Below, piece after piece: positions 13,459 to 23,117 of a stretch of 64,000 nt of DNA. The notes below the pieces were generated by a model. The model ran no database searches and was not told the origin of the DNA. It saw nothing but the letters and a program-made list of their open reading frames with translations. The position numbers and the translations under genes were made by a program. The DNA is from Rhynchospora pubera (lineage: Eukaryota > Streptophyta > Magnoliopsida > Poales > Cyperaceae), in the NCBI GenBank assembly GCA_028095005.1, contig CM051459.1:24166699-24230698 (forward strand). Reading direction: 5' to 3'. The first letter of the stretch is position 1; every line of letters starts with the position of its first letter.

Positions 13459-13665
13459 TACTATCATTCCATAGATTATATCATTCCCTCATTTCCAAAA
13501 TTCTCATTAATTATCTAGCTCCTTCATTAATAGAAAGTCCAGGGAATGAGTGTAATTAGGAATGAGAATAATTATCCAGTGCACTCATTAATTATCTAGC
13601 ATCTCTGCTCATTCCTTGCCATTCAGTCCTATCACCCAGTCCCAGTATGTACTCGCCCCGTCGTT

Positions 13666-13975
13666 TTAAGTATAACAATTTAAGTATATGAACAAAAACA
13701 ATTATGTATATTAAGTAGGACAATTATGTATATGAAATAGAACAATTATGTATATTAAGTAGAACAATTATGTATATGAACTAGAAGTCTAGAATAATTG
13801 TATATATTACGTAGGACAATTATGTATATGAACTAAAATAATTATGTATATTAAGTAGAACAATTATGTATATGAACTAGAACAATTACTTATATTAAGT
13901 AGGATAATTAGATATATTAACTAGAATAATTATGCACACGAACTAAAATAATTACTTATATTAACTATAACAATA
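13666..13975. repeat. 22-bp minisatellite with alternating unit types
   Basis: About 13-14 degenerate copies of a 22-bp unit based on ACAATTATGTATAT followed by either TAAGTAG or GAACTAG. The two unit types tend to alternate, giving a 44-bp higher-order period. Units become more diverged toward the right edge. There are no unique spacers and no neighbouring cas-like genes, so it is not a CRISPR array. Confidence 0.85.
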
Positions 13976-14183
13976 AGATATGGAAAGGAAGGAAGGTAAT
14001 GGGGATGGGGTAGACAAAGTAGAAGGGGTAACATGAGTAGACATGATAAAGGATGTTACGGAAAGAAATAAAGGGGATGGGATGAGGTAGACGCGCTAGA
14101 TTAGATTCCATAAATGGAGAAAAAAATGCGTTTATGGAGATGACAGAGATAACAGATCTTGGAGATGATTTCTATCAACCCTG

Positions 14184-14232
14184 ATTTAAAAATAATTGGG
14201 AGGCTTGACCTCCAACTTATCTTAAAAAAAAT
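14184..14232 (+). repeat. 3' fragment of the SINE family
   Basis: GATTTAAAAATAATTGGGAG plus TTGACCTCCAACTTATCTTA corresponds to the last 50 bp of the SINE body. The tRNA-like head is missing. Confidence 0.5.
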
Positions 14233-15013
14233 TCATAAATGATTTTATCGCTTATATAAAATTAAATAAGTGCTTATCTAATATTTCTAAAGAAATCGTC
14301 CAAACTATTAATGAATGTCTGATAGTTTATTTCAAAATCACACTCATGTGGTTAAATATTTTGTTTTGTTTCCATCTAAAATAAATGGACTCATTTCGAT
14401 TGATTTGCATGTTCAAAGTTTTATTGCGCTGCTAAAAGTTATCTGGTCTATTTAGGAGAGATGCTTTCAGTTTCCATGCAATTACACTCAAATTACGTTA
14501 GAAAACTAATATAGAAACAATAATTTCTGCCGCATTCTTTTAAACAGTATTAATTAAGAAAAATGGCATGGGTTAAAAGTAAAATATTCATTGTTCCGTA
14601 TGAATCAATCGGACCAACTCAGCGTGTCACGCGACTATATTGGTGAATGTCTATATAAACACTGCAATGAAAACTATTGCTAATGTGGTACAAAAACGTT
14701 ATAATAACGAGGAACTTGATCAAAGGATCGCTTTATACATTGGTATTTTTTTTTATGATTGCCTCTTCTGATACAATTTTTTTTTTAGGTAAGAAGACCA
14801 AAAGTCTTCCTACAATTTCATTGAACTATTAAAGAATAGTTACAAGTAAAAAAAGGAAAGAAAAAAATAGGAGAGAAAAAGAAAGGTAACAGCACTGATT
14901 CTTTATATATATTCAATTAACAGAGTACATCACCAAAACTTTGTGATAGGAAGAGAGCGTGATATTTAATCTATAAAAATTACTAATAAGGATTTACTCT
15001 ATAACACTAAATG

Positions 15014-15053
15014 GAGTGGAGAGGAGAGAAGAGGAGAGGAGAGGAGAGGAGAG
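15014..15053. repeat. Purine (GAGAGG)n microsatellite
   Basis: Repeated GAGAGGA units over about 40 bp, entirely purine on the plus strand. Confidence 0.8.
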
Positions 15054-15157
15054 TAACGGAAACAATTAAAAACTTACTATGTCCAAGAGTTACTTGCTTC
15101 AGATGAGAAATTTAAAGATGGAAAGAAAGAGAAGAGGAAGTGAGAGATAGAGGGTGT

Positions 15158-15396
15158 GTTTGGAAGTGCGGTGAATAAGAATAGAATACCTTGTTCAAAA
15201 TCTTACTAAATGAAATTAAAATATTTGGATGCATGTTGAATAAGAAATAAGATCCAAATTTTTTATTCACGTGAAACTAAACAACAAAAGAATAAAAAAA
15301 TTTGAGCTTATTTGGGTGTTTGTTCATATTCTAACAAAACTCAAGAATATGAATATGCACAAATTTATAATCCTTATTCATCCAACATCCAAACAC
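15158..15396. mobile_element. Diverged MITE with GTGTTTGGA/TCCAAACAC ends
   Basis: GGGTGTGTTTGGAAG on the left and CATCCAAACACG on the right are inverted. The interior has internal inverted segments (GAATAAGAATAGAATA; GGATGCATGTTGAATAAG against CTTATTCATCCAACATCC). It is related in style to the CCGTTTGGAT family but much diverged. Boundaries are approximate. Confidence 0.5.
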
Positions 15397-15404
15397 GTCA
15401 AATT

Positions 15405-15529
15405 TGAACCTAGAGGAGGCTTATGAATTTAACTATATAAATTGATCTTAATAAATTAAGATATGATTTTTTAATTCTAATTATTAGGTACTTGACCCTC
15501 GTCAGTCCCCTCTGTCTTTGCACTGTCTT
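15405..15529. mobile_element. Truncated relative of the hAT element at 10439
   Basis: Blocks CCTAGAGGAGGCTTATGAA, TTCTAATTATTAGG and CCCCTCTGTCTTTGCACTGT match the right half and right end of 10439-10720. The CAGTGGCG left end is absent. Confidence 0.65.
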
Positions 15530-15899
15530 AATAACCCAGTTCTAAAATCCGAATTAACTCTCAACGGCTAAACGCCAAGCAACAAGCATGAACCAAAAAG
15601 AAAAAAAAATCAAAATATACACAGAGAGACAGATGCGTGCACTAACATTTTTAATATGGTACTCGGTTGGTTACTTGTTTGATTTAGCCAATCTTAAACT
15701 TGTGTTTATAAGATCGGCACACATGCTTATATTTTCTTTTTTTTTAATTTCACACTTCAAAGTATGTTATTCGTGAACAAGAAAACAAATCTCACATTTA
15801 AATTATACGAAAATTTTATGCAACAAAATACAATATCAACCTTGTTCGACCTAGCAGTAATTAGCAACACGACTACCCACAAAATATCCGCAACAAAGG

Positions 15900-16350
15900 A
15901 ACCACACAAGGCAACCGTGAGCTGGTTCGGTTCACGTGAACCGGGTCAATCCTTGCTTACGTTGGACCGGAGATACGCATTTATGTACCAGCACAGAGAC
16001 CAACAACCGTTACAACCAGCCGTTCCTCCTTACGCCGTCTCCATCCAAACTCTCCTCTCCAAAAACGAGTCTCTCCACTGACACAATCCTACTCACAATA
16101 CAAAAAACCACAAAGAAGTAAGAACAGAGAATCCTGACCTCGTCACTAGGTCTCTCTAGCCACTCCTATAGTCCACATACCCGCCACTGCCCCTGAGCAA
16201 AGGTCACTTCCCAGGGGCATTTGCGTCATTTCACTGAGCCTCGGTATTCCCGTTCTCCCGACCCTACCACTCTCTCTCTCCACTCTCCATCACTTCATAG
16301 TTCGCTCTTGCATTCGTATATTTTCTCTCTCTAGACACACACAGAAAAAT
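15900..16350 (+). promoter_or_regulatory. Probable REV promoter region with a G-box palindrome
   Basis: The 450 bp before the pyrimidine-rich leader is less AT-rich and free of recognisable repeats, unlike the DNA further left. At 15928-15943 it has a perfect 16-bp palindrome CGGTTCACGTGAACCG centred on CACGTG. No strong TATA box was identified. CT-rich Y-patch-like tracts begin near 16260. Confidence 0.5.
15928..15943. promoter_or_regulatory. 16-bp perfect palindrome around CACGTG
   Basis: CGGTTCACGTGAACCG reads identically on both strands. The core CACGTG is the binding site of bHLH and bZIP factors; which factor, if any, binds here cannot be told from sequence. Confidence 0.55.
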
Positions 16351-17376
16351 ACATACAGTGCTCTCCTGTCAGTACGACTGCTCGCTTCTGTTCTCGCTTC
16401 TTTAAAGCTGTCAGCTTTTCCCTATCTCTCTCCACTGTTTCCTTTTAATTTCTTCTCCTTCTCTTCGCCTTTTTCACCTCTCTTCAAAAAACCCTAGCGC
16501 TCTCTCTCTCTTTCTCTAGTCTCTATCCAATCCCTGACTCTCTCTCTTTCTCAACCCAACCCCACTCTTTCCTTACGCTCTTGTTTGTTTCCTCTGATGT
16601 GATGGGTTCTGGTTTTGTTCTATGTTTCTGCTTCTTCTTCACCGATTGAGAGCTCTTCAGACTTATCTCATGCGCCTTCTCACGGGCTCTCCTTAGAGAG
16701 AGAGCCTCTCTATCTCTCTCAATTTTCTGTAAGTGCTCTGTTTATGGGTTTATTTGCATTTTTCACCTTCCATTTTGACATGTTTTTGAGAAATAACTGC
16801 TCTTTCACACGAATTTCGACGTCTCTCTAGCAATTCTCTTTTGTTTCTACTTTTCGGATTGAGATCCGAGCATACTAGTTTGGGATCAGTTCAAAATCTG
16901 TTAACAGGAAATAGGTCTTTTGCTTTTCATCTGGTTAAAAAAATGAATTGCGTGCATGTTTTGTGTGATTTACTGCACATTTTGATTCTCTGCTTTTACT
17001 TTTCTTATCTCTGTGTCTGAGTAATTTTTTTTCCTTTTATTTGCTTTCTGTTTTTTTGGGAAAGTTTCCTCCTTTGGGCTTTTATTTAGTTGCTCAAGGA
17101 AGTCCTTAGGTGAGACCTTACTGCCTACAAAGAGAAAATAGAATATTAACCTCTTTTAAATGGTATCTCTTGTAGTCAAATTTACCATCCTTTAATTTTT
17201 TTTTTCTTTGGTTCCAACAGGATCTTAAAAGTAAAGGGAAAGGGGAAGGAGGCAAAGGAAAGCAAAAGAGGAATAAGTTGGTGTCATAATAAGGGGAATA
17301 AGAGGGAAATAGAAGTACATACACTGGTGTTTCTCGCTTTGAGTGTTATTTTGGGATCTGTTGCGGCCAGAGAAGA
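16350..17376 (+). other. REV: 5' leader of the REV gene with a probable leader intron
   Basis: A pyrimidine-rich leader (CTCTCTCTCT tracts 16500-16560) is followed by a good donor TCT|GTAAGT (GT at 16729) and an acceptor TTCCAACAG (AG at 17219-17220) after a pyrimidine tract, leaving a purine-rich second leader segment 17221-17376. Leader introns are common in class III HD-ZIP genes. The transcription start is a guess; splice sites are by eye. Confidence 0.55.
16597..16696 (+). promoter_or_regulatory. Cluster of three upstream ORFs in the REV leader
   Basis: In the first leader exon an AUG at 16597 is followed directly by UGA (a minimal AUG-stop), a second AUG at 16602 opens a 15-codon ORF ending at 16649, and a third AUG at 16622 opens a 24-codon ORF ending at 16696. 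All close before the putative splice donor, and the second leader segment has no AUG. If transcribed, they would reduce initiation at the main AUG at 17377. Confidence 0.45.
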
Positions 17377-20300
17377 ATGGCTGCTGCTGTGGCCACGAGA
17401 AGTGGTAGTAGCAGTGGTGGAATGGTAGATAAACATGGCATTGATTCCGGGAAATATGTCAGGTTAGTAATTTTGTGTAATGTTTATATCATGGACATCA
17501 CTTATATGAGATGTCTGAGTATACTTGCTCTTTGCCACTATTATGTAAAGGTTTACTCATTTTCATCCTGGAAATTCTAATTTACCTGTTATATTTTACA
17601 AACATGGGTTGTTTAACATCATGTAGAAATTGAAATCATGAAAGTATGAATTCTGCTAGAGTATCTTATTGGCCTTTTCAACTATGACAATTGCTCTTCA
17701 CTCAAGTACATTTAAAATAGTAAAATTAGCATGCTGAATGCTGTTTTCCTTTTCCTCCTGTAGGTACACACCAGAGCAAGTGGAGGCGCTAGAGCGTGTC
17801 TATGCTGAGTGCCCTAAACCGAGTTCAGCCAGGCGCCAGCAATTATTACGGGAATGTCCCATTCTCTCCAATATCGAGCCCAAGCAGATCAAGGTCTGGT
17901 TTCAGAATAGAAGGTAAAGCAGGGATCAATTTCATGCACATACTAAATTGATTAACTACAGAGGACAAATTTGACAGTAATTTATATACTGGGTGTAATT
18001 TTAGATGCCGTGACAAACAGAGAAAAGAGGCTTCGAGGCTTCAAGCAGTGAATCGAAAATTGACAGCCATGAATAAGCTTTTAATGGAGGAGAATGAGAG
18101 GCTCCAAAAGCAGGTCTCCCAACTTGTACATGAGAATGCATACATGCGTCAACAGTTACAAAGTGTATGTCTTATGGCTCAAGGCTAGTACATTATTTTT
18201 TTTTAAAAAATACAATATTTTGGTTTCTGAAATGAATCTTATTTTATTTGAAGGCATCAATGGCGAACGATACAAGCTGTGAGTCGGCTGTGACAACACC
18301 TCAGAACCCGCTTAGGGATGCAAATAATCCTTCTGGGTAAAATATTAATATCAAGATAATATTCTTTTATCGAGACCTGGGTAGCACGTTGATCCCTTTA
18401 AGCTTACTTTTACTTTTCCAGACTCCTGTCATTAGCGGAGGAGACCTTGACAGAGTTCCTATCTAAGGCTACGGGAACTGCTGTTGATTGGGTCCAGATG
18501 CCTGGGATGAAGGTTTTTTTGTTATTTTACTTTTTTATTTTTATCAGTCAATTCCCTTTTAGTGAATAGCACTCCTCTTATAATGTGATTTGAAATATAA
18601 TGTAGCCTGGTCCGGATTCGGTTGGTATCGTTGCTGTTTCACATGGTTGCCGCGGTGTGGCCGCACGTGCCTGTGGTCTAGTCAACTTGGAACCATCAAA
18701 GGTACTTTTGTCCTCAAGCAACATATTCCTTAGAAAATTATCAGAAATAAAACTCGGTGCTTATTTTCTCATGTTTGGTGTAGATTGTGGAGATACTTAA
18801 AGACAGACCTTCATGGTTTCGAGATTGTCGTAGCCTTGAAGTGTTTACAATGTTTCCTGCTGGGAATGGTGGCATGGTTGAACTTGCTTATATGCAAGTA
18901 AGAAAACTTCCATTTACATTTCAGTCATATGGGTACCTTTTCTGAAAATTTGCATGTCCCTACTCCCTAATATATCATCAAAATCTCTCAGGCAAGTCAT
19001 TAATTAGTTGTGATTATAAGGAGAGGAATTGGTCTCTACTATCTCCCATGTTCTTTAGCACTTTTAATACTAGCAAAGGGCAAAAGAACTTAAGCTCAGT
19101 ACGTGATGAATCCGGACAATCTTTTCTGCAATTTATTGATAAATGTAGGGATTTATAGATATATCTTCTTTTTTGGTTTATGTATGGATACCTTTCATTA
19201 AAAATTTTCAATATTGTGAAAGTCTATACATTGGATGTCTGTAGATGCATGCGCCAACAACACTTGTACCAGCACGTGATTTCTGGACCCTGCGATACAC
19301 TACAACTCTAGAGGATGGAAGCCTTGCAGTATGAATAATTTAATATAAATTGTTCAATGGTTTAGCACAAACTGTATAAGGCTGCACTCAGAAACTAATT
19401 ATAATTTTTTGCCTCGGAACTTTTGAAGGTTTGTGAGAGATCTCTGAGCGGTACTGGTGGTGGTCCCAATGCAGCTGCAGCCCATCAGTTTGTCAGAGCA
19501 GAGATGCTGCCAAGTGGCTATCTGGTGCGGCCATGCGAAGGAGGCGGGTCAATAGTTCACATTGTAGATCACCTTGATCTTGAGGTCCGTTTACCAAATT
19601 GCAATTTCATTCAGCTCGTTTTTCTCAATTAATATGGCATTTCTCTTACTGTTATCCACTTGGTCTGTTCTTCAAAAATGTAGGCTTGGAGTGTGCCAGA
19701 AGTGCTCAGACCACTTTATGAGTCGTCTCGGGTGGTCGCACAAAAGATGACCACTGCTGTATGTGTACTCGATTCAATAGTACTTAAAAGTATCATAGCA
19801 CTTATGACTGGTATAGGTTTGAGTATCTGTTCTGATACTCTTTTACCAGTTTGTCTCATTTCACCTGTTTTTACTGGTTGCAGTAAGTTATCACACCCAT
19901 GAATTTGTGTTGTGTATTGCTTTTGCAAAACTGGCTAGTAAGCTAACTACATTTTGTGTTTCTTTTTTTGAAGGCTCTACGCCATGTCAGACAGATTGCC
20001 CAGGAGACTAGTGGTGAAGTAGTATATGCCTTAGGCCGGCAACCTGCTGTCTTGCGTACCTTCAGTCAAAGATTAAGCAGGTATGGTACACTGGCAGCTC
20101 CAAATATTGCTAAATTCTGTAGATGAAAGGAGAAAACAATGATCTGGTTCTTGACAAGGGTAGTTACTATGTACAGAACAGAAAGCATTGATTAACAGTA
20201 TAACTTGGTATTTCAGGGGGTTCAATGATGCGATTAGTGGTTTTAGTGATGATGGATGGTCGCTGATGGCTGGTGATGGGGTCGAAGATGTTATAATAAC

Positions 20301-22179
20301 TGCAAATTCAACAAAGAAGTTGAGAAGCTGTATAAATTCTCCAAACAATACTTTCTCTGTACCAGGGGGGGTAATATGTGCCAAGGCATCCATGTTACTT
20401 CAGGTGGATCCCATATTTTCTTTTTATCTTCTTAGATCCTTTGGTGCTTAAAAATGTTATTGGTATCTTTACTGATGTGATTCTTCTTTCTTTTGGGTGA
20501 TAGAGTGTACCACCAGCACTACTGGTGCAGTTTCTGAGGGAGCATCGTTCAGAATGGGCAGATTATAATGTTGATGCATACTCGGCTGCATCGCTCAAGG
20601 CTGCAACTTGTTCGCTTCCTGGCCATAGGTCTGTCCGCTTTTCCGGTAATCAGACCATTATGCCTCTTGCACAAACTATAGAGAATGAAGAGGTACTTAT
20701 TTTTTCCTTTTCGACTTGTCACTATGGCTCTAACCACAGAAAGATTGATATCAAACTTTTTGTCTAGATTCTTGAAGTGGTACGCCTAGAGAGCCAACCG
20801 CTTACTCAAGAGGAAGTCATGCTAACCAAAGATGTCCATCTGTTACAGGTATGCGATTATTGTGCTACTTCAACCTTACAAATACTCTCTGTTGTGCTTT
20901 TGCTCATTGACATACTTTCTCTTGCATCAGCTTTGTAGTGGGATAGATGAGAATGCCCTTGGCTCATGCTTTCAGCTTGTATTTGCACCAATAGACGACC
21001 TCTTCCCTGATGATGCTCCGCTTGTATCTTCTGGATTCCGTGTCATCCCGCTTGATTTGAAATCAGTTGAGAAAAATAAAGATTTTTTAACCAAAAGAAT
21101 ATGAACTATCATCAACTGCTCAAAGTTGATATATTTTATGTTATGTAGGATGGATTACCATCAAGCCGCACTCTCGACCTGGCCTCAAGCCTAGAAGTGG
21201 GGTCCACCACAAACCCCAACTCTGATGCATCTTCAGAAGGCTGTGGCGCCAATTCCCGATCTGTTCTGACCATTGCATTCCAGTTCCCTTACGAGGCCCA
21301 CGTGCAGGAGAGTGTTGCTGCAATGGCCCGACAATATGTGCGGGGTGTCGTCTCTGCCGTTCAGCGCGTCTCGATGGCATTGACACCTTCTCATCCTGGC
21401 AGTGGCCGATTGGTTGGTAGTGGCCAAAGGGTTTTGCCAGGTTCACCAGAGGCTGGAACGCTAGCCCGTTGGATTTGCCAGAGCCACAAGTAAAGATTCT
21501 GGGCTTGTTAACAATGCACTATTTTTTTTTCTTTTATATTATTCAATTTTTTTTTGTTCTTATGTTAATTTGGTGTGTAGCTACCACCTGGGGGTGGACT
21601 TGTTGAGCTGTGGGAATGATTCGGGGGATGCACTGCTGAAGTTGCTTTGGCATCACCAAGATGCTATTCTTTGCTGTTCTCTCAAGGTAACACATGGTCA
21701 GCTAAAACAATTATACTGAACATTCTTGATTATGGTTTCTGTCTCTTTGTTAACCTCTTTTGTTGTTTATATATATATAGGCCAAGCCGGTATTTACATT
21801 TGCAAACCAATCGGGGCTTGACATGTTAGAAACATCTCTTGTTGCGCTACAAGACATCTCTTTGGATAAGATCTTTGATGAACCTGGCCAGAAAGCACTG
21901 CATGCAGAGTTCAACAAATTAGTGGAGCAGGTATATTCAGAAGTGTTGAACATTAAAAGCTATATTTAATAGTTGTTTGTTATGATCTTTTAAAATTTGT
22001 TTAACCTGCTGTGTGATAAATTTTCTAAGGGCTATGCATATCTACCTGCTGGTGGCTTTTGCTTTTCGGGAATGGGTCGCCAAGTGTCTTATGATCAGGC
22101 TGTTGCTTGGAAGGTACTAGCTGAAGATGGGACTGAACATTGCCTTGCCTTCTGTTTTTCCAACTGGTCCTTTATTTAG
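17377..22179 (+). CDS. REV: Class III HD-ZIP transcription factor, REVOLUTA type
   Basis: Nuclear transcription factor for adaxial, meristem and vascular identity. Nineteen coding exons join in frame to 846 aa (Arabidopsis REV is about 842): 17377-17462, 17764-17913, 18005-18164, 18254-18336, 18422-18512, 18606-18701, 18784-18897, 19245-19328, 19429-19584, 19684-19758, 19974-20080, 20217-20403, 20504-20692, 20768-20848, 20931-21065, 21149-21489, 21581-21686, 21781-21930, 22030-22179. Homeodomain at about residues 27-88 (KYVRYTPEQVEALERVY; WFQNRRCRDKQRKE), leucine zipper about 90-130, START domain about 160-375 (DWVQMPGMKPGPDSVG; FRDCRSLEVFTMFPAGNGG), and C-terminal MEKHLA domain about 700-846 (HHQDAILCCSL; FANQSGLDMLETSLVALQD; ending SNWSFI). 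Repressed post-transcriptionally through the miR165/166 site. The donor at 21066 (TCA|GTTGAG) is the weakest; skipping it would read into a stop at 21102. REV is favoured over PHB/PHV/HB8/HB15 by overall similarity, without a tree. Confidence 0.95.
18502..18615 (+). promoter_or_regulatory. miR165/166 target site split by an intron
   Basis: Exon 5 ends CTGGGATGAAG (18502-18512) and exon 6 begins CCTGGTCCGG (18606-18615). The 93-bp intron 18513-18605 separates them, so the 21-nt complement of miR165/166 exists only in spliced mRNA. It encodes PGMKPGP in the START domain, as in all known class III HD-ZIP genes. No base change that would give miRNA resistance is seen. Confidence 0.93.
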
Positions 22180-23117
22180 AGTTTGTGGAAAATGTTAACT
22201 TATTCCTTTTTGGTATAATTATAGAAGTTTGTGTGGGCTATTTTAGTCGCATTAGGGGGATTTATTAGGAAACTGGTGGTAATCTATATGGGGAAAGTTT
22301 GTACCGTGCTCTGCTCTTGAAATTAGCACTGGACTTGTACCTTAGCAGAGCAGTTTGGGATCAGTGAATATAATCCAAGTTTTGGTTATGTTACCGTAAA
22401 TTATATGCCTGAAAAGTAGTAGTTTTGATTTTTTTTTTTTTTTTGGGCTTTCTTGCTCAGTTACAGTTTATTTTTCCATTATATTAATTTGTCAAATAAG
22501 AACAACTGGCAAAGCAAGCTTAGCAACTTTGAAGGCAAGCTCTATTTCAGATTATTGTTGCAAACGTTCGAAACTTGTAACCAGGCGTAATGCTGTAATT
22601 ACAAATATTGACGCTAAAAGGGCTAATGTTTTATTAAAAAGTTGCTTTCTTACTAAAGGCTCTGTCGCACAATTTTTCTTGCTAGAAATTTGAACGAGAT
22701 ACCTTTATATGTGAAACTTCAGCATTGAACCTGGCTCAAATCAGAATAAGAAATTACAATAGAATAGCTAGGGAGTTGAACCGGGTTCAAACCATGATAA
22801 CTGCAGACTAGCTTCAGGATTATCATGATAAGAAATGGGCCTTAAAACGGCTCTAATTTAGAAGGGAAGAAAATGAAATAAAAATGCTAAGCTTGAAACT
22901 ACGATGCGCTATTAGACCTACTGTCTGATATCTGCTTATAAAAGGCTATTATCTTTAGACATACAAAGGTGTCATCCTGCCCAAAACCCTAAGCTTTTTG
23001 AAACAACCTACACTTTTCAGAACAAACTAGAATGAGGGGCACACTGCCCCCTCTCATGCAGTACAACAAAAACAGGCACCATATGTCCATATGCCGCTCA
23101 CAACAACTCTCGTTTGT
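22180..23117. other. Convergent 3' region between the REV and DRB2 genes
   Basis: 938 bp separate the two stop codons. The REV 3' UTR probably occupies the first few hundred bases and the DRB2 3' UTR the last 100-300. A poly-T run lies at about 22430-22445. No hexamer can be chosen with confidence and no further gene or element is recognised. Overlap of the two transcripts is possible. Confidence 0.5.

Noticed and set aside
13666..13975. Regular 22-bp repeats resembling a CRISPR array
   Set aside because: Units abut without unique spacers, are degenerate, and sit in a plant nuclear context.
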